64,000 nt of DNA, taken from contig NZ_NSGG01000001.1 of NCBI RefSeq assembly GCF_002295065.1, positions 62,001 through 126,000 of the forward strand, given 5' to 3'. The translations under genes and the position numbers were made by a program. The notes under the pieces were generated by a model. It was not told where the DNA came from, did no database searches, and worked only from the letters and a program-made list of their open reading frames with translations. Source of the DNA: Mesorhizobium sp. WSM3859 (GTDB lineage Bacteria > Pseudomonadota > Alphaproteobacteria > Rhizobiales > Rhizobiaceae). This document shows positions 49,373-57,580 of the stretch, one piece after another. Numbering within the stretch: the stretch's first letter is position 1; each line of letters starts with the position of its first letter.

Positions 49373-51223
49373 TCATTGTGCGGCGAGAGAGACGGCAATC
49401 CGAAACCCCATCACGTTGAAACGCTCGTCGGAGCCGTCTGCCCGCGTCCACATGCCGTCATCGTGGCCTTCGACATAGCCAAAGAGCAGCCGCTCTGAGG
49501 CGCGCATCGAAAATTGTGTCAGCTCGAAGTCGCCGCTGCGCGCGACAAAGAGCGCGCAATCGCCTTCCATCCAGGCCGAGCCGTCGTTTGGCGCGCCGTT
49601 GTAGCTGTCGTGGAAGCAATCCTCGACCGCCTCCTGCGCGTTACCGGCCATGTCATAAAGGCCCCAGGGGTTGGGCTTGTAGCTACCGACTTCAGCTGTC
49701 CAGCCTGGCTGGATCTTCTCCGAGCACGTCGCGGCCATGCCGGCCTGATACCCGGACTTGCGGTCCCCGAAATTGGCGTATTCGCAGGCCCTCTTCAGAT
49801 CGTCGCCCCAATGGGCGATCGTATCGACCCCCGCCCGATAGGCATATTCCCACTCGGCTTCGGTCGGCAGCCGATAGTGGCGCCCGGTCTTTTTGCTTAG
49901 CCAGTCGAGATATCCCTTGATTTCGTTGCGCGAAACGCAGGTTGCGGGCCGCTTTGATGTGACAGGCAGGCCGGGCTGAGCGTACGACCCATCGGCAATG
50001 TAGATCACATATGGGGCATCGCTTCCCTTGTCGCCGCCCGGGGAAAGCGTGCCGCTGTATTTGAAGGCAAACTCTCCGCTCTCCATCACGCGGACACCGC
50101 ATTTGCCGCCGACTTTTACTCCGCTCTCCTTCACATAGGCGTCGAACTCTCCAACGCTGACTTCGTAGCGGCCGATGGCAAAAGGATGCGCGATCGTCAC
50201 TTGGTGCTGCGGCAGCGACCAATTGACATATTTGAGCTGGCGGACTTCCTTCTTGCTGGCGCCCATCATGAAGGTGCCGGGCGACAAAGGCATCATCTCC
50301 GGACAATTCTCGCAATCGCGGAAAGCTTGGCCGGCGCCGGTAGACGGAGTGGTCGCGCTGCCAGACGTTGAGCCTTCGCCTGCTGTCTTGTCGGGCGGAG
50401 ATTCACTTGCCGCGGCAACCTGCAGATTCCCAGGGCCGCATGTCTCGTGGACCGCGCGCTCGAAGCCCGCCACGCCTTTCAGGTCGAACTCGGCAATTTT
50501 TTCGCCGCGACCGTTTTCAAGCGTCAGGAGTGAACCCGCGCCCAGGGCTTCGACAAAGCCCGACGGAGCGTCGCCCGACAGGACCCAGGCCCTGTCCGGT
50601 TCGAAATAATGCATGCTGACATCGAAGCTGCTGCCGTCACTCTGGTGAGCAACAACCAGCTTGACGGGATATTCCTGTTCATCCGTCCGACCGAGCGCTT
50701 TGCCGGTATAGTCATAAAGCGACATACCCAAGCCCCACCCGACCAGCTTGTTGCAAGCTAGCGTGATGCGCCCTGCCCGATCGGCGGCAACCTTTTCCGT
50801 CTGAACCCGGTCGGGATCCGAGGATTTGAAAACGGGCCATGCCGAGGCGGTTGCGCTGCGGGTGATTGATATGCGGAACTTCTGCGGCTTCGCCGCGCGC
50901 ATCAACTGGCCGACATTGATCCGGTAGCTCTCCTTCTGCGCCACAAAGGTGAAACGATCCTGCGCGTCCTGCACATCGACAATGGCAAAGACGGTGTTGA
51001 CGCCGCGAAGGACCTTCAAGGTGACTTCGTCGCCGATCTCGGCAGCCAGCCGGTAGCATGGACCATCCTCCGGCGGCGCGATGCCGTTCAGAACGACGCT
51101 GTTTTCTCCGCCCGGAAATGTGATGGGTGAGCAGTTTCCCTGCGCCAGCGAAGAGGATGGCCGCAGAGTGGCAGCGACGGTGACGACTATGAATACGGCC
51201 AAGGCCGTCGCAATTCTGTGCAT
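49373..51223 (-). CDS. Secreted SUMF1-fold protein without FGE active-site cysteines
   Basis: Exported protein of 616 residues. A signal peptide ends near SLAQG. Residues 30-270 form an unrecognised beta-rich N-terminal part (RLAAEIGDEVTLKVLRGVN; FKSSDPDR); a Ser/Thr/Gly linker leads to a formylglycine-generating-enzyme domain (about residues 310-616: PGTFMMGASKKEVRQL; RLPTEAEWEYAYRAG; NPWGLYDMAGNAQEAVED; NVMGFRIAV). At the position of the two catalytic Cys of true FGE the chain reads RSGDFELTQFSMRAS, so sulfatase-maturing activity is unlikely. No sulfatase gene is adjacent. Probably a binding or structural role; unknown. Confidence 0.82.
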   Translation of the reverse strand: MHRIATALAVFIVVTVAATLRPSSSLAQGNCSPITFPGGENSVVLNGIAPPEDGPCYRLAAEIGDEVTLKVLRGVNTVFAIVDVQDAQDRFTFVAQKESYRINVGQLMRAAKPQKFRISITRSATASAWPVFKSSDPDRVQTEKVAADRAGRITLACNKLVGWGLGMSLYDYTGKALGRTDEQEYPVKLVVAHQSDGSSFDVSMHYFEPDRAWVLSGDAPSGFVEALGAGSLLTLENGRGEKIAEFDLKGVAGFERAVHETCGPGNLQVAAASESPPDKTAGEGSTSGSATTPSTGAGQAFRDCENCPEMMPLSPGTFMMGASKKEVRQLKYVNWSLPQHQVTIAHPFAIGRYEVSVGEFDAYVKESGVKVGGKCGVRVMESGEFAFKYSGTLSPGGDKGSDAPYVIYIADGSYAQPGLPVTSKRPATCVSRNEIKGYLDWLSKKTGRHYRLPTEAEWEYAYRAGVDTIAHWGDDLKRACEYANFGDRKSGYQAGMAATCSEKIQPGWTAEVGSYKPNPWGLYDMAGNAQEAVEDCFHDSYNGAPNDGSAWMEGDCALFVARSGDFELTQFSMRASERLLFGYVEGHDDGMWTRADGSDERFNVMGFRIAVSLAAQ

Positions 51224-51329
51224 CCCATCCCCCCGGAACGATGAACAGTGAACAGTACCAAAGGCAGGGTCTGCGCGAACAGGATCGGTGTCAACGTTGC
51301 GGGCGATACCAATTCTGGAGGAACATGCC

Positions 51330-53114
51330 TCAGCTCAGCGCCGCATCGCTGATGCGAAACTGCACCGTGCGGTTGCCGTTCCAGTAATTGCCCGACAGCG
51401 AGCCGGCGATGTGCACGGTCTTGCCTCTGTTCTTGAACAGGAACTCGCCGAGCGCGGTATCGACGGCACGGAAGGCGATCGCCTGGATGTTGCCGCCGCT
51501 TTGCGACTGCAGGTCGACGCGAATGTGATTGGTTCCGATCGCGCGCGCGTCGGTCAGGCGGTGGCGCGGCAGCACGAACACCGGCGCGATGTGGCCGGCG
51601 CCGAACGGCCCGACTTTCTCCAGCGCGTCGAGCAGCGCGATCGTGGCGCCCTCGGCGGCCAGGGCGCCGTCGATCGCCAGGCTTTCCTCGTTCTGCAGCC
51701 GGAACACATCGGCCGCGGCGCGCTCCTCGAAAAAGGCGCGCAACTCGCCTAGCTTGGCGCGCTCGACGGTGATGCCTGCCGCCATCGCATGGCCGCCGCC
51801 CTTGACGATCAGCCCGGCATCCGCCGCCTCGCGGACCAGCCGGCCGAGATCGAAGCCGGTCACCGAACGGCCGGAGCCCGTGCCGATGCCGGTCGAATTG
51901 AAGGCGATGGCGAAGGCCGGCCGGCGCGCATAATCCTTGAGCCGCGAGGCGATCAGCCCGACGATGCCTGGATGCCAGCTGTTGCTGGCGGTGACGATGA
52001 CGGCGGGACCGTTGCCGCCGGCAAGCTCGGCATCGGCCTCGGCGCGCGCCTGCGCCAGCATCTCCTGCTCCATCTGCTGCCGTTCCTGGTTCAGCCGGTC
52101 GAGCGTCTCGGCGATGCTTGCCGCCTCGACGGGATCGTCGGTGGCCAAAAGCCGGCTGCCGAGCGCCGCATCGCCGATACGGCCGCCGGCATTGATGCGC
52201 GGCCCGATCAGGAAGGAGAGATGGAAGGTGTTGATGGGCTCGCCGATGCGCGAAACCCGCGCCAGCGCCGCCAGCCCCTCATTCCTCTGTTGGCGCGCCA
52301 CCTGCAGCCCCTTGACCACGAAGGCGCGGTTGACCCCGGTGAGCGGCACCACGTCGCAGACCGTGGCCAGCGCCACGAGGTCGAGCAGCGAAAGCAGATC
52401 GATCGGTGTGGTATTCGGCAGCCTTTCGCGCAACAGCTTTGCCGTCTGGACAAGGCATAGGAAGACGACGCCGGCGGCGCACAGGTGCCCCTGCCCCGAC
52501 AAATCGTCCTCGCGATTGGGATTGACCACCGCGTTCGCCGCCGGCAGCGGGCCGCCAACCTGGTGGTGGTCGAGCACCACGACGTCGGCGGCGGCTTCCC
52601 TGGCCGCCTCGATCGACGTCGCGCTGTTGGTGCCGCAATCGACGGTGACGATCAGCTTCGCGCCGCGAGAGATCAGCTCGCGCATCGCTTCCGGATTGGG
52701 CCCGTAGCCCTCGAAGATGCGGTCTGGGATATAGATTTCGGACGGCACGGAAAAATGCGTGAGAAAGCGTTTCAGGAGCGCCGACGAGGCGGCGCCGTCG
52801 ACATCGTAGTCGCCGAAGATCGCCACTTTCTCGTGGGTGACGATCGCATCGGCGAGCCTCGCCGCCGCTTTCTCCATATCGGTCAGCGATGCCGGATTCG
52901 GCAGAAGCTCGCGAATAGTCGGGTCAAGGAAGCGCTCGGCCTGCTCCGCGCTGACGCCACGCCCGGCAAGCACCCGTGCGACGATGTCGGGCACGCCGTG
53001 GCCCTGCGCGATCGCTAAGGCAGCCATGTCCTGCCGCTCGGTCAGCCGGTGTTGCCAGGAAACACCGGTCGCCGACTGCCTGACATCGAGGAAGAACCGT
53101 TTCTCGCCGTTCAT
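51330..53114 (-). CDS. recJ: Single-stranded-DNA-specific exonuclease RecJ
   Basis: 5'-3' single-strand exonuclease for recombination and mismatch repair, 594 residues. DHH-family motifs are IFGDYDVDGAASSALL, VVLDHHQVGG and the DHHA1-domain motif KGGGHAMAAGIT; the C-terminal OB fold follows. The ATG at 53114 (MNGEKRFFLDV) is chosen; the start at 53153 adds only non-conserved residues. It lies leftward downstream of hom and glpX, a common rhizobial gene order. Confidence 0.95.
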   Translation of the reverse strand: MNGEKRFFLDVRQSATGVSWQHRLTERQDMAALAIAQGHGVPDIVARVLAGRGVSAEQAERFLDPTIRELLPNPASLTDMEKAAARLADAIVTHEKVAIFGDYDVDGAASSALLKRFLTHFSVPSEIYIPDRIFEGYGPNPEAMRELISRGAKLIVTVDCGTNSATSIEAAREAAADVVVLDHHQVGGPLPAANAVVNPNREDDLSGQGHLCAAGVVFLCLVQTAKLLRERLPNTTPIDLLSLLDLVALATVCDVVPLTGVNRAFVVKGLQVARQQRNEGLAALARVSRIGEPINTFHLSFLIGPRINAGGRIGDAALGSRLLATDDPVEAASIAETLDRLNQERQQMEQEMLAQARAEADAELAGGNGPAVIVTASNSWHPGIVGLIASRLKDYARRPAFAIAFNSTGIGTGSGRSVTGFDLGRLVREAADAGLIVKGGGHAMAAGITVERAKLGELRAFFEERAAADVFRLQNEESLAIDGALAAEGATIALLDALEKVGPFGAGHIAPVFVLPRHRLTDARAIGTNHIRVDLQSQSGGNIQAIAFRAVDTALGEFLFKNRGKTVHIAGSLSGNYWNGNRTVQFRISDAALS

Positions 53115-53252
53115 GCGACGCGCCGTCTGCACATCATCTTGGGCAGATATCAATATGCGACGGCGGGAGCAATTCGGCGTAAGCGAGCAATCCGGGGATA
53201 AGTGTGGAAGGTTTTTCCCCGGAACGCCGCGGTGGCGCCCAAGTGGGCGAAA

Positions 53253-54236
53253 TCAGAACTTATCCAGATCCTGGTGGCGCGCCTTGATCTCGCGCACCGT
53301 GCGCGAGGACGAGCGCAGCACGATGGTGTGAGTGGTGATGAAGGTGCGGCCGAACTTCACCCCGTCGAGCAGATTGCCGTCGGTGACACCGGTCGCCGCG
53401 AACAGCACGTCGCCGCGCGCCATGTCCTGGGCGCGATAGACCCGCTTCGGATCGGAAATGCCCATCTTCCCAGCCCGCGCCACCTTCTCCGGCGTGTCGA
53501 GGATCAGCCGGCCCTGCATCTGCCCGCCAGTGCAGCGAAGTGCTGCCGCGGCCAGCACGCCTTCCGGCGCGCCGCCCGTGCCGAGATAGATGTCGATGCC
53601 GGTCTCGTCGGGATCGGTGGTGTGGATGACGCCGGCGACATCGCCGTCGCCGATCAGCCGGATCGCCGCGCCCGTGGCGCGCACCGCGTCGATCAGCCTG
53701 GCGTGGCGCGGCCGGTCGAGGATGCAGGCGGTGATGTCGGAGACGGCCACGCCCTTGGCCTTGGCCAGGTTGGCGAGGTTTTCGGCCGGCGAAGCGTCGA
53801 TGTCGATCAGGCCTTCCGGATAGCCGGGGCCGATCGCGATCTTGTCCATATAGACGTCGGGCGCGAACAGCAGGCTGCCCTTTTCCGCGATGGCGATGAC
53901 CGCAAGCGCGTTGGGCAGGTTCTTGGCGCAGATCGTGGTGCCTTCCAGCGGATCGAGCGCGATGTCAACCGCCGGGCCTTTGCCCGTGCCGACCTCCTCG
54001 CCGATATAGAGCATCGGCGCCTCGTCGCGCTCGCCCTCGCCGATCACCACCGTGCCCTTGATGGCAAGGCGATTGAGCTCCTGGCGCATCGCGTCGACGG
54101 CCACCTGGTCGGCCGCCTTCTCATCACCGCGCCCGCGCAGCCTGGCGGCCGCGACGGCGGCCCGCTCGGTGACGCGCACCACTTCCATGGTGAGGATCCG
54201 GTCTAGGCCGGCAGCGATGTTCTGGGCGATGTTCAT
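53253..54236 (-). CDS. glpX: Class II fructose-1,6-bisphosphatase
   Basis: Metal-dependent fructose-1,6-bisphosphatase of gluconeogenesis, 327 residues. Metal and substrate motifs include VVIGEGERDEAPMLYIGEEVG and DIALDPLEGTT, with IGDGDVAGVIHT and GTGGAPEGVLAAAAL later, all typical of GlpX. It lies between hom and recJ on the same strand, an arrangement conserved in rhizobia, probably as a loose operon despite a 216-bp gap to hom. Confidence 0.96.
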   Translation of the reverse strand: MNIAQNIAAGLDRILTMEVVRVTERAAVAAARLRGRGDEKAADQVAVDAMRQELNRLAIKGTVVIGEGERDEAPMLYIGEEVGTGKGPAVDIALDPLEGTTICAKNLPNALAVIAIAEKGSLLFAPDVYMDKIAIGPGYPEGLIDIDASPAENLANLAKAKGVAVSDITACILDRPRHARLIDAVRATGAAIRLIGDGDVAGVIHTTDPDETGIDIYLGTGGAPEGVLAAAALRCTGGQMQGRLILDTPEKVARAGKMGISDPKRVYRAQDMARGDVLFAATGVTDGNLLDGVKFGRTFITTHTIVLRSSSRTVREIKARHQDLDKF

Positions 54237-54269
54237 GGATGGGCATTCCTCGTTGTCATGAGAGCCGTT

Positions 54270-54354
54270 CAGTTCTGAACCGCTCTAATTGTTGCCTCGA
54301 GCAATCCCAGAACGGTTGAGCGCCGGAATTGCTCCGCCTCCCGCCAGAGGCGGG
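54270..54354. repeat. Degenerate palindromic sequence between hom and glpX
   Basis: This gap carries GAACCGCTCTAATTGTT, GAGCAAT and GGAATTGCTC, phrases that also occur in the common rhizobial element of which 1284-1326 is another copy, but in shuffled form. A CCCGCC (54340-54345) / GGCGGG (54349-54354) hairpin with a three-base loop lies at its edge. No T-run follows, so a terminator role is doubtful. Confidence 0.4.
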
Positions 54355-54452
54355 CTACTTCTGGCAAAGCTCCATGACAACGGCAAGACTTGGCCCGTCA
54401 TTTTTCGAAATGACAGCAAAATCAATCGATTGAAGACGGACTCGGACCCGGC

Positions 54453-55766
54453 TTATTCCGCCCGCTCGATGCGGATCACTTGCGGCTTGTCGGTCAGATG
54501 ACCGTCCTTGGTGATGCCTTCCACCGCCTTGCGCACCGCCGCTTCCGTCGTCTCGTGGGTGACGAGGATTACCGTCTTCTGCGCCTGCGTTTCCGTGCCG
54601 GCCGCTTGCTGGACGATCGATTCCAGCGAGATGTCGTTGTCGGCCATGCGCTTGGCAATGGCCGCGAAGACACCGGTGCGGTCATGCACGGTCAGCCGGA
54701 TGAAATAGCCGCCGGCATGGCTGCGCATCTGCGCCTTCTTGTAAGGCTTCAACTCCTTCGCCGGCCAGCCGAACACCGGAGCATGCTGGAAGCCGGGCCG
54801 GCTCTTGGCGATATCGGCGATGTCGCCGATCACCGCCGACGCGGTGGCGTTGCCGCCGGCGCCTGGACCGGAAAGCAGAAGCTCGCCCAGAATGTCGGTC
54901 TCGATCGCCACGGCATTGGTGACGCCATGCACCTGCGCGATGACCGACGCCGTCGGCACCATCGTTGGATGGACGCGCTGCTCGATGCCGCTGTCGGTGC
55001 GCTGCGCGACGCCGAGCAGCTTGATGCGGTAGCCGAGATCGGCCGCCGCGCGGATGTCGGCCTGGGTGATGTTGGAGATGCCTTCCATATAGATGTCGTT
55101 GGCGGCGATCTTCGTGCCGAAGGCAAGGCTGGTCAGGATCGACAGCTTGTGCGCCGTGTCGTGGCCTTCGATATCGAAGGTCGGATCGGCCTCGGCGTAG
55201 CCCAGCCGCTGCGCGTCCTTCAGGCAGGCATCGAACGAAATGCCCTCAGCTTCCATGCGGGTCAGGATGTAGTTGCAGGTGCCGTTGAGGATGCCGAAGA
55301 CACGCGTCACCGCGTTGCCGGCCATTGCCTCGCGCATTGTCTTGATGACCGGGATGCCGCCAGCCACCGCCGCCTCGTAATTGAGCAGAACACCCTTCTT
55401 CTCGGCGATCTCGGCAAGCGCCACGCCATGCTTGGCCAGCAGCGCCTTGTTGGCGGTGACGACATGCCGGCCCGCCTCGAGCGCTGCCTTCACCGAGAGC
55501 CGCGCCGGCCCTTCGTCGCCGCCGATCAGCTCGACAAAGACGTCGATGTCCGCCTTTTCGGCGAGCTTGACCGGATCGTCGAACCATGTCGCGGCGCTGA
55601 GATCGATGCCGCGGTCGCGCTTCTGATCGCGGGCGGAAACGGCCGTCACGACGATGTCGCGGCCGCATTGGCGGGTGAGCTCCGCCGCCTTGTCGCGCAG
55701 CACGCGCGCCACCGACGCGCCAACCGTGCCGAGGCCGGCAATTCCAACACGCAACGCTTCAGCCAT
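54453..55766 (-). CDS. hom: Homoserine dehydrogenase
   Basis: NAD(P)-dependent reduction of aspartate semialdehyde to homoserine, on the way to threonine and methionine; 437 residues. The nucleotide fold begins VGIAGLGTVGASVARVL; the catalytic domain shows GILNGTCNYILTRME and the Lys/Asp-bearing LGYAEADPTFDIEGHDTAHK; a C-terminal ACT regulatory domain begins GGYFIRLTVHDRTGVFA, as in the Thr-inhibited form. Start ATG at 55766. The gene is 43 bp after the aminotransferase stop. Confidence 0.96.
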   Translation of the reverse strand: MAEALRVGIAGLGTVGASVARVLRDKAAELTRQCGRDIVVTAVSARDQKRDRGIDLSAATWFDDPVKLAEKADIDVFVELIGGDEGPARLSVKAALEAGRHVVTANKALLAKHGVALAEIAEKKGVLLNYEAAVAGGIPVIKTMREAMAGNAVTRVFGILNGTCNYILTRMEAEGISFDACLKDAQRLGYAEADPTFDIEGHDTAHKLSILTSLAFGTKIAANDIYMEGISNITQADIRAAADLGYRIKLLGVAQRTDSGIEQRVHPTMVPTASVIAQVHGVTNAVAIETDILGELLLSGPGAGGNATASAVIGDIADIAKSRPGFQHAPVFGWPAKELKPYKKAQMRSHAGGYFIRLTVHDRTGVFAAIAKRMADNDISLESIVQQAAGTETQAQKTVILVTHETTEAAVRKAVEGITKDGHLTDKPQVIRIERAE

Positions 55767-55809
55767 GTCCGGCGACGCCCCTCAAAAATTCCAAAGATAT
55801 TAGGCAGAC

Positions 55810-57027
55810 TCAGCGCCGAGCGGCGAGCGGCACCACATTGTTGGGCTGCTTGGCGGTCGATGCCAGGAAGCGCTTGATGTTGCGCGCGGCCTGACGGATC
55901 CGGTGCTCGTTCTCGACCAGCGCCACGCGCACATAATCGTCGCCGTGCTCGCCGAAGCCGACACCCGGCGCCACCGCGACATCCGCATGCTCGATGAGCA
56001 GCTTGGAGAATTCGAGCGAGCCGAGATGGCGGAACTGTTCCGGGATCGGAGCCCAGGCAAACATCGAAGCCGCGGGCGCGGGAATGGTCCAGCCGGCGCG
56101 GCCGAAGGAATCGACCATCACGTCGCGCCGCTTATGGTAGACCTCGCGCACCTCCTCGATGTCGGCGCCGTCGCCGTTCAGCGCATGCGCTGCCGCCACC
56201 TGGATCGGTGTGAACGCGCCATAGTCGAGATAGGACTTCACGCGTGTCAGCGCCGCGATCAGCCGCTCGTTGCCGACAGCGAAGCCCATGCGCCAGCCCG
56301 GCATGGAGAAGGTCTTCGACATCGAGGTGAACTCGACGCAGATATCCATCGCGCCCGGCACCTGCAGCACCGAAGGCGGCGGATTGCCGTCGAAATAGAT
56401 CTCGGAATAGGCAAGATCGGACAGGATGATGATGTCGTTCTTCTTCGCGAAGGCGACCACGTCCTTGTAGAAGTCGAGCGAGGCGACCAGCGCCGTCGGG
56501 TTTGACGGATAGTTGAGGATCAGCGCCAGCGGCTTCGGGATCGAATGGCGGATGCCGCGCTCGACCGCCGGGATGAAGCCGTCGTCGGGCTCGACCTGCA
56601 GCGAACGAATGACGCCGCCCGACATGATGAAGCCGAAGGCATGGATCGGATAGGTCGGATTGGGGCACAGGATGACGTCGCCCGGCGCGGTGATCGCCTG
56701 CGCCATGTTGGCGAAGCCTTCCTTCGAGCCCAGTGTCGCCACCACTTGCGTGTCGGCGTTGAGCTTCACGCCGAAGCGGCGGGCATAGTAGTTGGCTTGG
56801 GCGCGGCGCAGGCCCGGAATGCCGCGCGAGGACGAATAGCGATGCGTGCGCGGATCGCGCACCACCTCGCACAATTTGTCGACGATGGCTTTCGGCGTCG
56901 GCAAGTCCGGATTGCCCATGCCAAGGTCGATGATGTCGGCGCCGCGCGAACGGGCGCTGGCCTTCAGCCGATTGACCTGCTCGAACACGTAAGGCGGAAG
57001 CCGGCGGACCTTGTGAAATTCTTCCAT
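55810..57027 (-). CDS. PLP aminotransferase, LL-diaminopimelate/alanine type
   Basis: Fold-type I aminotransferase of 405 residues. The PLP-binding Lys238 lies in SMSKTFSMPGWRMGF, and the substrate-carboxylate Arg in DYVRVALVENEHRIRQA. The start MEEFHKVRRLPPYVFEQV is the one seen in alphaproteobacterial proteins usually annotated as LL-diaminopimelate aminotransferase or AlaC-like alanine/valine-pyruvate transaminase. Substrate remains uncertain. Its position just before hom suggests a link with aspartate-family amino acids. Confidence 0.92.
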   Translation of the reverse strand: MEEFHKVRRLPPYVFEQVNRLKASARSRGADIIDLGMGNPDLPTPKAIVDKLCEVVRDPRTHRYSSSRGIPGLRRAQANYYARRFGVKLNADTQVVATLGSKEGFANMAQAITAPGDVILCPNPTYPIHAFGFIMSGGVIRSLQVEPDDGFIPAVERGIRHSIPKPLALILNYPSNPTALVASLDFYKDVVAFAKKNDIIILSDLAYSEIYFDGNPPPSVLQVPGAMDICVEFTSMSKTFSMPGWRMGFAVGNERLIAALTRVKSYLDYGAFTPIQVAAAHALNGDGADIEEVREVYHKRRDVMVDSFGRAGWTIPAPAASMFAWAPIPEQFRHLGSLEFSKLLIEHADVAVAPGVGFGEHGDDYVRVALVENEHRIRQAARNIKRFLASTAKQPNNVVPLAARR

Positions 57028-57075
57028 TTCAGTTCCAAACGATCGAAGGGGGCGCTTTCGGCGCGCGATATAAAC

Positions 57076-57483
57076 CTAATTGCAGTTAGGGTCGAGGGTC
57101 GGGTCGCATTTGCCCTCGATCTGCTTCAGCGCGTCGTCGCCATGCGTCTTGGCAAGCGTCTTCAGCGCCGCGGAATTCGTCGGCGCCTTGACGCGGCCGC
57201 CCTTGGCAGCCTGCGCCTGCTGCTCGGCCTTGAGCTTGGCCAGGTTCGCCGCGGTCTCCTCCTTGGTGAGCTGCTTGGCGGCCACCTGCGGGGGAATGTT
57301 GAGATTCGGGTAGGAGCCGGTGTCCTTCGGACCTTCGGTCAAGGCCGTGGGCGCTGCATTGTTGGTGCTGGTGCTCGTGCAGCCGCCGGCGGGCAACAGC
57401 ACGCCGACAAGCCCGGCCAGCACCGCCTTGCGGCAGATCGAGCCCGGCCTGAGAAAAAAAGAACCGCCAACATTAATCGTCAT
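57076..57483 (-). CDS. Small lipoprotein, function unknown
   Basis: Lipoprotein of 135 residues. The signal peptide has a hydrophobic core AVLAGLVGVLLPAGG and lipobox PAGGC (Cys35). The mature chain has a central charged, Ala/Lys-rich helix (KEETAANLAKLKAEQQAQAA), probably a coiled coil, and ends CDPTLDPNCN with two Cys near the C-terminus that could form a disulfide. It resembles small periplasmic lipoproteins found in rhizobia next to the aminotransferase gene. Divergent from phaC. Confidence 0.8.
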   Translation of the reverse strand: MTINVGGSFFLRPGSICRKAVLAGLVGVLLPAGGCTSTSTNNAAPTALTEGPKDTGSYPNLNIPPQVAAKQLTKEETAANLAKLKAEQQAQAAKGGRVKAPTNSAALKTLAKTHGDDALKQIEGKCDPTLDPNCN

Positions 57484-57580
57484 ATTGTTTTCCTGGCAGC
57501 CGGGTTACAGCGAATTGGACCCGGTCAGATGTCCCATGGTAATATGTCAAGAAAACGCTCCGGGAGGAACCCCGCGGACC

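Noticed and set aside
49373-50300. Calling the SUMF1-fold gene a formylglycine-generating enzyme
   Set aside because: Neither active-site Cys is present at the expected place and no sulfatase gene is near.
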